A DNA stretch of 64,000 nt from Chryseobacterium viscerum (GCF_002899945.2 NZ_PPEG02000011.1:153407-217406), one strand, 5' to 3'; counted from the first letter of the stretch, positions 8,744-17,197 are shown. The notes: generated by a model not told the origin, from the sequence alone. Numbers and translations: made by a program.

Positions 8744-8769
8744 AAATATAAACAAATCTGTTTATATGT
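8744..8769. promoter_or_regulatory. Second copy of the antitoxin-type palindrome
   Basis: AAATATAAACAAA followed by TCTGTTTATATGT matches the 26-bp palindrome at 7137-7162 at 24 of 26 positions. No intact gene starts next to it. The nearest coding trace is the minus-strand fragment at 8781-8888. It may be the operator of a lost gene or a second binding site for the same Xre repressor. Confidence 0.5.
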
Positions 8770-8780
8770 AATTCAGGAAT

Positions 8781-8888
8781 TTAATTTTTTAAACTTTCCA
8801 TAAAAGCATCTGTTCTGATGTTGAATTTTTGAGATTTCTGAAATGTCGTTTTGCCTGTTTTAGTCAATTCGAACTGATGTCTTGCTTT
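8781..8888 (-). pseudogene. Possible gene remnant (C-terminal fragment)
   Basis: Reading the minus strand, 35 codons are open before TAA, ending QKFNIRTDAFMESLKN. There is no usable start codon at its head; a stop lies immediately upstream (8889-8891). The other frame just upstream reads VKSKTSVRID before stopping, so one frameshift would give a slightly longer product. The amino acid composition looks protein-like, but I do not recognise it and this could be chance. Confidence 0.25.
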
Positions 8889-9018
8889 TTACTAATGCAA
8901 ATGTAGGACAGCATCATTCACTCAAAAAAATATTTTTGGGTTTCTGTGAAAATTCTTTCCACAAGCTCCAATAATTTTTTCAGACACTCCTGAATCCTTC
9001 GGACAAAAATATTTCTAG

Positions 9019-9055
9019 CCCCAACCCCTCAAAAAATTTGAAGCGTTGGGGTTTT
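9019..9055 (+). terminator. Probable terminator hairpin
   Basis: CCCCAAC (9019-9025) and GTTGGGG (9045-9051) can pair, followed directly by TTTT. The loop is about 19 bases and holds a further AAAAATTT-like partly paired stretch. It lies 444 bases after the serine hydrolase gene. The remaining gap (8576-9305) holds the palindrome copy and the gene remnant, and otherwise nothing I can identify. Confidence 0.45.
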
Positions 9056-9305
9056 GTGTGTCTGATACTTTCCTATGATCATCGGCAAAGAAAAAGCCGG
9101 AACCTCAGTTATACGAATCAATTAAATAACAGACTCTCTTTGACATCAACGGAAAAACAAATAAAATAAAACAAATAAAAATTATGCTTTTCCAATTGGA
9201 TATAAGCAAAAAAAGAAAAAAACCGAGTGTCCTCGAAACCAAATCAATCAAATCGAAATTTATCAATCAACAAAAAATAATTATTAACATTTTAAATCAA
9301 ACATT

Positions 9306-9701
9306 ATGAACATCGTAGGCAGAATTACAAAAAACGCAGAGATCAACACTTTGAAAGGTGACAAAAAAGTAGTGAATTTCTCAGTAGCAATCAATGAAAG
9401 CTATAAGAACAAACAAGGTGAACGTGTAGAACAGGCAACCTACTACAATTGCTCCTATTGGATCAGTCCAAAGGTGGCAAACATCCTTACCAAAGGAACA
9501 TTGGTTGAATTAACAGGAAGAGTGAGTTCCAATGCGTGGATCGGAAAGGACGGAGAAATTAAGTCGGGTCTCAATTTCCATACTTCAAACATCAAATTGC
9601 ACGGTGGTGGTCAAAAAACAGAAACTGTTGTAACAAATGATCCGAAACAAAAGAAAGCAATTGTTACAGAGGGAGAAAATGATGATGATCTGCCATTTTA
9701 A
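9306..9701 (+). CDS. ssb: Single-stranded DNA-binding protein
   Basis: 131 aa, shorter than chromosomal SSB but with the full OB-fold: MNIVGRITKNAEI, VVNFSVAINESYKN, YYNCSYWIS and LVELTGRVSSNAWI. The acidic tail ends DDDLPF, the usual protein-interaction tip. It probably coats single-stranded DNA of the element during transfer or replication. It heads the PRTRC operon, with 24 bases to the next gene, as is common for ssb genes on plasmids and ICEs of this phylum. Confidence 0.9.
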   Translation: MNIVGRITKNAEINTLKGDKKVVNFSVAINESYKNKQGERVEQATYYNCSYWISPKVANILTKGTLVELTGRVSSNAWIGKDGEIKSGLNFHTSNIKLHGGGQKTETVVTNDPKQKKAIVTEGENDDDLPF

Positions 9702-9725
9702 TAACAAACCTATAATACCAACAGA

Positions 9726-10154
9726 ATGAAAATATCAAACGTACCAACCGATTATCTTTTAGTAAAGGCTTTCAATGAATGTGAACTATGTGATTTTGCG
9801 ATCATTCATACAGCCGTTCAATGGCGTGTCAGACAAAAAGAAAGGATGATTGCAGTGACCCCGTTTAAAAATGATGATTCCTTTAAATGGCTCAATTACA
9901 AAGATGAATCGGTCGATTTTTTTCGCTACTCCGATGAAAATCAATTCCAGATTCAACAATGGCTTTCAGAAAATAATACACTTTTTATTGAAACTAATAC
10001 AGAAGAATTGAAAATGCTGAAAGGCATTGATTTTAAAATGTCCAGTTATCAGATGCAGGTTTTCAGTAATGGTAATGCCGTTTACAGTTGCTTTGAAAAG
10101 AATTTAGGGGATGAATTCTGGACTTGCGAATTTTCATTGAATGAACTGACTTGA
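9726..10154 (+). CDS. Hypothetical protein of PRTRC operon
   Basis: 142 aa, no membrane segment or signal peptide. Visible parts are an N-terminal MKISNVPTDYLLVKAFNECE with Cys residues, IIHTAVQWRVRQK and a C-terminal LGDEFWTCEFSLNEL. I do not recognise a family. It lies between ssb and the PRTRC E gene with small gaps on both sides, so it is probably co-expressed with them. Confidence 0.6.
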   Translation: MKISNVPTDYLLVKAFNECELCDFAIIHTAVQWRVRQKERMIAVTPFKNDDSFKWLNYKDESVDFFRYSDENQFQIQQWLSENNTLFIETNTEELKMLKGIDFKMSSYQMQVFSNGNAVYSCFEKNLGDEFWTCEFSLNELT

Positions 10155-10174
10155 TAATCATATAAAACAAAATT

Positions 10175-10708
10175 ATGCAGACCAATTTTTTCAGGCAGAT
10201 TGCTAAGCTTAATCTCAAAGGGGATCTACAGATTATCCTACGAGAAAGCACAGAAAACAGTTTCGTTCTTTCCGTATTGCTCAATAATGAGCAATGCGGT
10301 GACGAAGCAAGAAAGTCAATTCCTCCTCTTAATCTCAGAGGAACAGCAGAAGAATTAGACAATGGTTTTTTTGAAACGGTAACAACACCGTTACAAACTG
10401 TTTCGGGACTAATGGTGGATATGGAAGCTTTTATGAAACAACTTGAAGAAGCTAAAAAGAAATCGGTTATGGAAAAAGAAAAAGCCGAGAAAGTGAAAAA
10501 GGAGAAGGATGCCAAGGATAAAAAGTATAAAGATGCTTTGCTGAAAGCTGAGGAATTTGAAAAAGAGGAAAAATATAAAGAGGCTTGGTCAGCACTTCCG
10601 AAAGCTTCTGAATTTCCGGAATATGCTGAAATCATTCAAAAGAAACAGGACGAGTATGAAAAACATTTTGCCCCAAGCCTTTTTTCAGGAGATCATTCTC
10701 AAACTTAA
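10175..10708 (+). CDS. PRTRC system protein E
   Basis: 177 aa. The N-terminal part (MQTNFFRQIAKLNLKGDLQI, then IPPLNLRGTAEELDNGFF) matches the PRTRC E protein of plasmids and ICEs. The middle is a charged coiled coil rich in Lys and Glu (roughly residues 85-145), and the end returns to AWSALPKASEFPEYAEI. Function is unknown. It stands directly before the ubiquitin-like PRTRC C gene (18 bases). Confidence 0.8.
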   Translation: MQTNFFRQIAKLNLKGDLQIILRESTENSFVLSVLLNNEQCGDEARKSIPPLNLRGTAEELDNGFFETVTTPLQTVSGLMVDMEAFMKQLEEAKKKSVMEKEKAEKVKKEKDAKDKKYKDALLKAEEFEKEEKYKEAWSALPKASEFPEYAEIIQKKQDEYEKHFAPSLFSGDHSQT

Positions 10709-10726
10709 CTTTAAAAATGTATATCA

Positions 10727-10945
10727 ATGTTACTGGCAACACAATTAGAGAGAGTCTTTATCATCAATGATAATGGACAGGAAATAAAACTAACCGACCC
10801 CGAACCTAAATGGAGTGTCGAAGCTGTAATGAATTTTTACAGCAATGCTTACCCGATTTTAACTACCGCAAAAGTATCAGCACCTAAAATAGTAAAGGAT
10901 TTCATCCAATATCATTTTGAAAGTGTGATGGGTACAAAAGGGTAG
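10727..10945 (+). CDS. PRTRC system protein C, ubiquitin-like
   Basis: 72 aa. MLLATQLERVFIINDNGQEI and MNFYSNAYPILTTAKVSAP are the signature of PRTRC C. As I recall, comparative genomics of ubiquitin-like systems placed this family in the beta-grasp fold. The protein ends in GTKG, a Gly-terminated tail that could be activated by the E1-like ThiF protein encoded downstream, though it is not the usual GG. The short length fits a single beta-grasp domain. No conjugation target is known. Confidence 0.8.
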   Translation: MLLATQLERVFIINDNGQEIKLTDPEPKWSVEAVMNFYSNAYPILTTAKVSAPKIVKDFIQYHFESVMGTKG

Positions 10946-10974
10946 TATTAACAATTAATTTAACAAAATGAATA

Positions 10975-11151
10975 ATGTCAAAAGAAATTATTTCGGGAAA
11001 ATTAAAACCATCCGAAGACAGAGAACAAAAAAAACTGTTTCAACAGTTAGGAGCATTTTCAGAATGGATGAAGCAGGAAAAGGACAGTTCCGAGATTCGG
11101 AAGGACAAACGGCAGTCAGTTCCGCTATCACATCTTCCAATGGTTTTTTGA
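10975..11151 (+). CDS. Small protein of PRTRC operon
   Basis: 58 aa beginning MSKEIISGKLKPSEDREQKK and continuing LFQQLGAFSEWMKQEKD. It is in the frame that looks coding here: helical, balanced charge, ordinary codons. The frame of the following gene is also open over this stretch but gives a very basic, unnatural sequence, so the longer start of that gene (10968) is probably wrong. The ATG follows PRTRC C by 29 bases. No family recognised. Confidence 0.55.
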   Translation: MSKEIISGKLKPSEDREQKKLFQQLGAFSEWMKQEKDSSEIRKDKRQSVPLSHLPMVF

Positions 11152-11174
11152 AAATAAGATTTTTACCAAAAATA

Positions 11175-12146
11175 ATGGATAATGAGAATATAGAGGTTTG
11201 TGAAAGTAGTAGGAATGCTAAAACGATTGAAAGGGATTTTTTTAAATCCCTTAATCAGCTAACAAAGCACTACAACATTGATCCGTTACCTGTCGTGAAT
11301 TTTAAATATCCTTATAATATATCACTTTCCATATGGCATACCGCTAAAATGTTGAGAGAAAACAAACCTCATTTCAATAGCCTTCAATTGGTGCAGGATA
11401 ATGATGAAACCTACTTGATCAGCGAAGAACGGTACAATACTTCGACCACACTTTTCTATATTCCTGTAATTCCACTTTATCATTTATTGAAAAACAAAAG
11501 AAGAAAAAACTCAGCACAATTACTTTTATCAGTTTGTTGCTACCTGTTCAGAAATGCCAACATTCCTTACTACCGACAACAGGGTTCTTATTTATATTGG
11601 AATTATGAAATACTTTCCGATTGGCTAAATGATGATGAGGAAATAGATGAAAATCACATTATCCGAAAAGAATTACTGCAAGCTGAAATGATAGGTGATT
11701 ATATGGAGCAGAAAATTTCGAATAATAAAAATTTAGAAATTTTTATGGAGAGAATAAACACATTCAAGCCAACTGATGATTTTGAAAGAAAATGTTTTCA
11801 GATTGCAGAAAGCACCTACGAACTTTACTCTGATTATCCCAATGAAAGCATTTTCAGAAATGCCCATTTTAATAATCTGTCAAAGAAAGAAACTTTTTAT
11901 GATAGTGAGGATGATGAAGAGAAAGTCATAACAATGGACAAATACATTTCTTTTTTTGCCAATGACTGCGGGTCAATCTATCAAAACCTTATTGATGGTG
12001 TCAATAACGAATTTAATGAATATGGCGAACTACAGGAACCCACCATTATTAAAACCTTTAATGGAAAACCACTCGATAATGTCAGCCTTGATTTTGAAGA
12101 TCGTCTTTTTAAACTAGTGACAGATCTGATAAATATTTTGGGATAA
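11175..12146 (+). CDS. Hypothetical PRTRC operon protein, possibly PRTRC F-like
   Basis: About 323 aa from ATG 11175. The frame is open upstream to ATG 10968, but those first 69 residues are highly basic and overlap the small ORF at 10975-11151. The protein has FYIPVIPLYHLLKNK and LLLSVCCYLFRNANIPYY in the middle and an acidic region around residue 250. By position, between PRTRC C and B, it could be the counterpart of PRTRC F, but I cannot confirm that by sequence. I saw no JAB metalloprotease motif (HxHP...SxxD) in it. Confidence 0.6.
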   Translation: MDNENIEVCESSRNAKTIERDFFKSLNQLTKHYNIDPLPVVNFKYPYNISLSIWHTAKMLRENKPHFNSLQLVQDNDETYLISEERYNTSTTLFYIPVIPLYHLLKNKRRKNSAQLLLSVCCYLFRNANIPYYRQQGSYLYWNYEILSDWLNDDEEIDENHIIRKELLQAEMIGDYMEQKISNNKNLEIFMERINTFKPTDDFERKCFQIAESTYELYSDYPNESIFRNAHFNNLSKKETFYDSEDDEEKVITMDKYISFFANDCGSIYQNLIDGVNNEFNEYGELQEPTIIKTFNGKPLDNVSLDFEDRLFKLVTDLINILG

Positions 12147-12162
12147 ACAAATGAATTAGAAA

Positions 12163-12897
12163 ATGGAAAATATGAATCAATCTAATGATGTGACAGGCAA
12201 TTTTGGAATCCTTTATCATCCAAAATCAGCACTCATATTTTATCAGGCAGATAATTCTACTTCTGATATTTATGTAGAAAGTTTCGATATGGATAAGAAT
12301 GGAAATCTTTCCAATGCACATCCATTATCAGTGAGGGAAGCAAATAGACTTTCTAAAATGCTAACGGTAAGAAGTAATGAGGAAAGAAGCTTTTTGAAAC
12401 CCCAAAAAATATTGTCCTCTAACATTCTTTATATAGATTCCTCTGATAAAGGTAAAGTGGTGTGGTTTACCAAAGCACAGCAAAAAGAACTTTTTTTCGT
12501 AGAAAATTTAGAAATTCCAAACGGTAAAGCAAATGTTCCGCCTTTGCTTTGGATTGCCAACAAACAGGGATTGAAGATTTTCGCTTTGGTGTCAGATGAA
12601 AGACCCGATGAAAAGACTAATGTTTTTTTTGCGCCATTTTTCAATGTCTATCAAAATGGAAATGTCTGTATGGGCACAGTGGAAACAAGGATAAAAAACT
12701 CAGCCTCATTGGAAGAATTTATTGAGAATTGGGAGAACTGCTTTTTTAACTCTTATTTCAGCCATCTGATGCTGAATCATAATCCTGTTAAAGGAAATTG
12801 CGTTAATATCTGGAAGAGACTGATTGAATCGAACGAACCTTTTCCCATAAATGTTTTAATTGATACAAATCTTACTTTAAAAAATATCCTGCAATGA
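12163..12897 (+). CDS. PRTRC system protein B, E2-like
   Basis: 244 aa. The conserved region reads VPPLLWIANKQGLKIFAL, then FFAPFFNVYQNGNVCMGT. FFNVYQNGNVCMG resembles the HPNxxxxGxxCL active-site region of ubiquitin E2 enzymes, which puts the candidate catalytic Cys at 169. As I recall, PRTRC B has been grouped with E2-like proteins in comparative work. The gene overlaps the start of the ThiF gene by 4 bases (ATGATAA arrangement), so translation is probably coupled. Confidence 0.75.
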   Translation: MENMNQSNDVTGNFGILYHPKSALIFYQADNSTSDIYVESFDMDKNGNLSNAHPLSVREANRLSKMLTVRSNEERSFLKPQKILSSNILYIDSSDKGKVVWFTKAQQKELFFVENLEIPNGKANVPPLLWIANKQGLKIFALVSDERPDEKTNVFFAPFFNVYQNGNVCMGTVETRIKNSASLEEFIENWENCFFNSYFSHLMLNHNPVKGNCVNIWKRLIESNEPFPINVLIDTNLTLKNILQ

Positions 12898-13706
12898 TAA
12901 ATATACAAAAGCCAAAAGCTCATTTTATCGATAACCAATTACTTGATCCACCAAATCCTGTGACCGTAAATCTTATTGGTGCTGGTGGTACAGGTTCTCA
13001 GGTTCTGATTGCGTTGGCAAGAATGAATCAAGCTTTGACAGAACTCGGTCATCCTGGTCTTTGGGTGAGGTTATGGGATCGTGATGTTGTGACACCTGCT
13101 AATTTCGGGAGACAATTGTTTGCAGAAAGTGAATCCGGATTATACAAATCAACCGCCTTGATTAACAGGACTAATAGATTTTTTGGGACTAATTGGAAGG
13201 CTGAAACAAGCAATTTTGAAAAAGACATTTTAGGAGGTTTTGATAGAAATAAGCAGTCCATCATCTATATTTCCTGTGTTGATAGTGTACAGTCACGCTT
13301 CAACATTTCTGAAATCCTTAACGAATTAAAAGAATTCGGAGGCTATTATAGAAGTAAAGGCAGATACTGGATAGACTTCGGGAACAGTCAGCAGTCGGGA
13401 CAGGTTTTGCTTTCTACAATTGGTAAAATAAAGCAACCTGATTCAGAAAAATTTGACACTGTAGAAAGTCTGCCGTTCATAACGGATGAATTCGGTGATT
13501 TACTGAAAATTTCAGAATCTCAAGATGATACACCAAGCTGCAGTCTTGCGGAAGCTTTGGAAAGACAGGACTTGTACATCAATTCAACTTTAGCTCAAAT
13601 GGGATCATCTTTGCTGTGGAGTTTATTTCGTAATGGATTTATTGAAAACAAAGGTTTTTTTCTCAATTTAAAAACATTTCAATCCCAACCGATCAAAGTC
13701 GACTGA
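12894..13706 (+). CDS. PRTRC system ThiF-family E1-like protein
   Basis: 270 aa. NLIGAGGTGSQ (Gly29-Gly34) is the ATP-binding loop of ThiF/E1 proteins. LWDRDVVTPANFGRQLF gives Asp62, Asp64, Asn70, Arg73 and Gln74, and SCVDSVQSR gives Asp130 and Arg135, all as in adenylating E1 enzymes. TPSCSLAEAL places a Cys at 216 where a thioester-forming Cys could be. No zinc CxxC pairs. It would adenylate the C-terminus of PRTRC C. It is the last gene of the operon, followed by a strong hairpin at 13719. Confidence 0.85.
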   Translation: MINIQKPKAHFIDNQLLDPPNPVTVNLIGAGGTGSQVLIALARMNQALTELGHPGLWVRLWDRDVVTPANFGRQLFAESESGLYKSTALINRTNRFFGTNWKAETSNFEKDILGGFDRNKQSIIYISCVDSVQSRFNISEILNELKEFGGYYRSKGRYWIDFGNSQQSGQVLLSTIGKIKQPDSEKFDTVESLPFITDEFGDLLKISESQDDTPSCSLAEALERQDLYINSTLAQMGSSLLWSLFRNGFIENKGFFLNLKTFQSQPIKVD

Positions 13707-13718
13707 CAAAAATCGGGC

Positions 13719-13763
13719 GGCAAAAATGCAATTTCTTCCTATGGTCGAAATCGCATTTTTGCC
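13719..13763. terminator. Long hairpin after the PRTRC operon
   Basis: GGCAAAAATGCAATTTC (13719-13735) pairs with 13747-13763 at 16 of 17 positions, with an 11-base loop. It begins 13 bases after the ThiF stop codon, so a terminator is the simplest reading. There is no clean T-run after it. Because it lies between a rep-like array and mobilization genes, a role in DNA (origin of transfer) cannot be excluded. Confidence 0.45.
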
Positions 13764-13996
13764 AAAGCGGAGCAAGCACATTTCAAAAATCATTGCCTTC
13801 TCAATTCCCTATATGTTTTTGAAAAGAGCTTGCGGATTTATTTTTTTATTGGTCTTTTTAATTTCAAAATATTATTAAGAAATTCTTATGAGAGAATGGC
13901 TTCGTAGTTTTAAAGAATATAAAAGTATTTATAAACAGAACAATTTCTACATCATCAATCTGAACCTGTTTAAAATCTACCGTATTAATTTGCTAA

Positions 13997-14170
13997 GGTG
14001 TGTAAAATAACTAAAGGTAATCATAAGACCTGTGTAAAATGAGTACAAGTTATAATGATATATAGAATGCTCTTATATTCTAAAGGATGAGCAAAATAGC
14101 TACAGGTCGATGGATGCATCTGTGCAATATGTTACAACCATAATATTAACCTGTGTAAAATAGATACAAC
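13997..14170 (+). repeat. Second iteron-like array (5 degenerate copies)
   Basis: Direct copies of about 20 bases related to CCTGTGTAAAATAGNTACAA begin near 13997, 14029, 14085, 14118 and 14150. Copies at 14029 and 14150 are the best matches; the other three are diverged. Spacing is about 32-56 bases. The array is unlike the iterons at 4733-5017 and has no rep gene beside it. It precedes the mobilization genes. The rest of the gene-free stretch (13707-14557) is AT-rich, and I see nothing else in it. Confidence 0.6.
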
Positions 14171-14557
14171 TACGAGAATTTGTCCGACTGTTTTGTTTTT
14201 TATCTTTTAAAGCATCTTTTTTTATGCAATAAATGTTACTAAATAGAAATTTTCAAACCTATGAAATTTGAATACTTTATTTTGCAAGATGTGTCTTTGT
14301 ACGCACAAACTTTTCAAGTTTTACTACAAAGACGATCTTGCCTTTTTGCAAAAGGGGTGAAAAAACTGCGGAACTTGTTTTTTATTTTTATCAGAATTCT
14401 TATTAAGATTCCAGATTCACCCAAATCATTCGTTTTTAATCTTCAATATTTCCAGCTTAATCCAAACTGTTAGTTTTTAGACCAAACCCTTTGGTTGCTA
14501 TTGTTTTAGAGGGTTTTATGACTCAATTTTGTCCCAGAAATTTTAATCAAAATACAA

Positions 14558-15352
14558 ATGAGAAGATTCATTTATTTAATGTTGATGTTATTCACTATAT
14601 CAATGGAGGGACAGGTCGGCATCAATACCCAGACTCCAGAAACAACTTTAGAGGTCGTGGGAAAACCAAATGATATCAATCATTATGACGGTATAATTCC
14701 CCCAAAGATTACAGGAAACCAACTCGCTTTAAAAACGTATTCCTATGCTAAAAAAGGAGCTATAGTATTTGTGACGTCTCCACCGACTACTCACTCAGTA
14801 CAAGTTGCATATATTGTAGAATCTGGATTATATTTCTTTGATGGGATGTCATGGAGAGATTTTTCAAAAGAAAAACAACCTGTTGAATATGTAATTTTCT
14901 TATCATTTGACCATAACAGTACCGCAGGAATTACATCGACGTCCAATTGGTCGATCCCGGTAAATTATTGGGGAAATACTAATGCTTATCTGACATCTTC
15001 TAAAAACTATACAATCGGTACCAAAAACTTCGGAGGTTTAAAAGGATATGTACTATTCAGAAAAGTTAATGGAGTCGTTAATGTGAGGTTTCAGATATAC
15101 AGGTCAAATGATTCATATCCCATAACCGGTAATGCTTTTATAAATATTCCAGACATATACAGTGACATAGGTTATATTCCAAATCAGGTAGTACTACTTC
15201 ATACAGAAAATTCAACACAATTTTTTCCTGCATTGCTTGAGAACTACGCTATTCAAATTCCTCAAAGTTCGTTAACAGCCATGTCCACATCGTACTACAC
15301 TTATGGAGAAGTTCAAGGCTATTCGAATTGGGTAAAACCATATTTACCGTAA
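14558..15352 (+). CDS. Secreted protein of unknown function
   Basis: 264 aa. A signal peptide (MRRFIYLMLMLFTISMEGQ) is followed by VGINTQTPETTLEVVGKP, a short motif seen at the N-termini of many surface-exposed Bacteroidetes proteins, then a beta-rich body ending in VKPYLP. No enzyme motif and no type IX sorting domain is seen. It is located between the second iteron array and the mobilization genes. It could be an adhesin-like cargo protein. Confidence 0.65.
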   Translation: MRRFIYLMLMLFTISMEGQVGINTQTPETTLEVVGKPNDINHYDGIIPPKITGNQLALKTYSYAKKGAIVFVTSPPTTHSVQVAYIVESGLYFFDGMSWRDFSKEKQPVEYVIFLSFDHNSTAGITSTSNWSIPVNYWGNTNAYLTSSKNYTIGTKNFGGLKGYVLFRKVNGVVNVRFQIYRSNDSYPITGNAFINIPDIYSDIGYIPNQVVLLHTENSTQFFPALLENYAIQIPQSSLTAMSTSYYTYGEVQGYSNWVKPYLP

Positions 15353-15369
15353 AAACATTTTTAAGTGCC

Positions 15370-15726
15370 ATGGAAAAAGAAGTCCGCATTTTCATAAGAA
15401 TTCAAAAATGTCGTAAAGAAAAATGGAAAAAGCTCTGTCTTACAAAGAAAATTTCTTTAACAACTTTAATCATCGATTCAGTTGAGAGCAGGATTTTTGA
15501 CGATGAAAGAAAAACAATATTACAGTTCATTGAAAAGCAGGACAACATCTTCAGGAAGATTGAAAACAACGTCAATCAAGTTGCAAAAATAGCAAATGGG
15601 CAAAAGTTTATCAGCGAAAAGGAACTCAGTTATTTTTCAATTCAGCTCAATGAAATAGCTAATTTAAAAGTACAACAGAATGAAATTTTCTATAAAATCT
15701 ATTCGTTGATTGCTGATGATCATTAA
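15370..15726 (+). CDS. Mobilization accessory protein (MobC/MobA-like)
   Basis: About 118 aa from ATG 15370 (frame open to 15328). MEKEVRIFIRIQKC, LTKKISLTTLIIDSVESRIF and FIEKQDNIFRKIENNVNQVA resemble small relaxosome accessory proteins of Bacteroidetes mobilizable elements, with a helical DNA-binding N-terminal part and a MobC-like FRKIENNVNQVAKI. It overlaps the relaxase start by 11 bases. It probably binds the origin of transfer and helps the relaxase. Confidence 0.7.
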   Translation: MEKEVRIFIRIQKCRKEKWKKLCLTKKISLTTLIIDSVESRIFDDERKTILQFIEKQDNIFRKIENNVNQVAKIANGQKFISEKELSYFSIQLNEIANLKVQQNEIFYKIYSLIADDH

Positions 15727-17197
15727 AATTTTAGGTTCATCTGGATCTGATTTCCACGGCGTAAAGTACAATGATAAAAAAGTAGAGAATGGGAAAGGAG
15801 AATTGATGTTGATGAAAAATTTTCCTTCGTTCATTAATGAGTCTAGCAATCAACAGCAAGTTAGGGATTATTTAAAATCAGTATCAAAAAATGAGAAGGT
15901 AAAAAAGCCGCAATTGCACGCTGTTATTTCAACCAAGTTTCAGAATCATAGCAAAGATGAATTGACCAAAGTGGCGGAAAATTTTATGGAAGAGATGGGA
16001 TATGGAATGCAACCATTTATCGTGGTTTTTCATAAGGATACAGATAATAATCACATACACATTGTTTCTACCAGAGTTGATAAACAGACCGGAAAGAAGA
16101 TCAATGACAGTTATGAAAGGCTTAAAGCACAAAAAGCATTAAGCATTACAATGGAAAAATTGTATGGTCTGAAACAGGAAGAGGAACTGGAAAAACTGCT
16201 GAGCTACAAAATAAGTTCGCTTAATCAGTTGGAAACTCTACTCAATAGAAATGGATATAAGATAGGCAAAAACACAAATGATGAAAATTCTTTTAACATT
16301 TTTAAAAATGGGGTAATACAGCAAAAACTTTCAGGAAATCAGATTGTTTTTGATAACAGTAAAAACGATAAAAGGGCAAAACAGATCAAAGCCATAGTAA
16401 ACAAATACAAAGAATTGTATTCCAATAAGGTTTTTAAAGTTGAAGATAAAAGACATCAAGAATCTATGCTTCCAAAAGAAAAATTACGAGAAAATGATTC
16501 AAATATGAAGATTGCCTTTGAAAGCGAGCTCCAAAAAAAGCTGAAAGATGTTTTCGGGATCGATATTGTTTTTCATCAAAAAGACGATAAAAATCCTTTT
16601 GGCTACACCGTAATCGACCATAAAACAGAAAAAGTATACAAAGGAAGTGATATTATGAAAATGAACGAGGTGTTTGAATTTACTTCTGATAAGCTTGATA
16701 AGAAGACTTTTGAAATCCTGAAGGATTATAATATTCGCAGCCAGGAAACAAAAAAGATCCTGCTTGAATTTTTTAAGAAGAATAATCCGGAAACACAGAT
16801 CAAGGACTTTATGCTTTTTGAAAATCGAGGGAAGAAAGATTTGGAAACCTACCGAAAAGTCCAGTTTGAAGTAAAGGACTTTATTAGAAATAACAAAAAC
16901 ACAAATGATGAAAAAAATATTTCAATTACCAAAGGAGAGGACGGAAAGATGTATGCGGTTCATACGCGGTTCCATTATATCGGAGCGCTACAATCATTAA
17001 TCGGAGAAAAGGAATATCAAAGATTTCTGAATCCAATTCAAGCGAATGAAATCCGAGCAGAAAATAATGAAAGTAAAGAAAAAACAGAATTAAGCAAAGC
17101 TGTCAACGAAATGTTATTTGAATGGACGAAAAGTTCGGGAACTGCAAAAGACCCAGCTGAAAACGAACTCAAAAAAAGAAGAAAAAAAAGAAGATAG
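15716..17197 (+). CDS. Relaxase (mobilization nuclease)
   Basis: About 493 aa. The N-terminal domain carries NNHIHIVSTRVD, the HxH metal site of HUH relaxases (His113, His115 from ATG 15716), with VVFHKDTDNNH before it. The N-terminal Tyr that would be the nicking residue is not obvious to me; Tyr20 or Tyr residues near the start are candidates. The C-terminal part is basic and helical. It would nick the origin of transfer, which is expected near this gene, and enter the T4SS via the coupling protein at 30028. Confidence 0.85.
   Translation: MIIKILGSSGSDFHGVKYNDKKVENGKGELMLMKNFPSFINESSNQQQVRDYLKSVSKNEKVKKPQLHAVISTKFQNHSKDELTKVAENFMEEMGYGMQPFIVVFHKDTDNNHIHIVSTRVDKQTGKKINDSYERLKAQKALSITMEKLYGLKQEEELEKLLSYKISSLNQLETLLNRNGYKIGKNTNDENSFNIFKNGVIQQKLSGNQIVFDNSKNDKRAKQIKAIVNKYKELYSNKVFKVEDKRHQESMLPKEKLRENDSNMKIAFESELQKKLKDVFGIDIVFHQKDDKNPFGYTVIDHKTEKVYKGSDIMKMNEVFEFTSDKLDKKTFEILKDYNIRSQETKKILLEFFKKNNPETQIKDFMLFENRGKKDLETYRKVQFEVKDFIRNNKNTNDEKNISITKGEDGKMYAVHTRFHYIGALQSLIGEKEYQRFLNPIQANEIRAENNESKEKTELSKAVNEMLFEWTKSSGTAKDPAENELKKRRKKRR

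Noticed and set aside
14261..14473. 70-aa open frame before the secreted protein
   Set aside because: It looks like AT-rich noise with many Phe/Ile and no start context; I could not support it.
14491..14673. 60-aa open frame overlapping the secreted protein start
   Set aside because: The other frame has a clear signal peptide and is the real gene.
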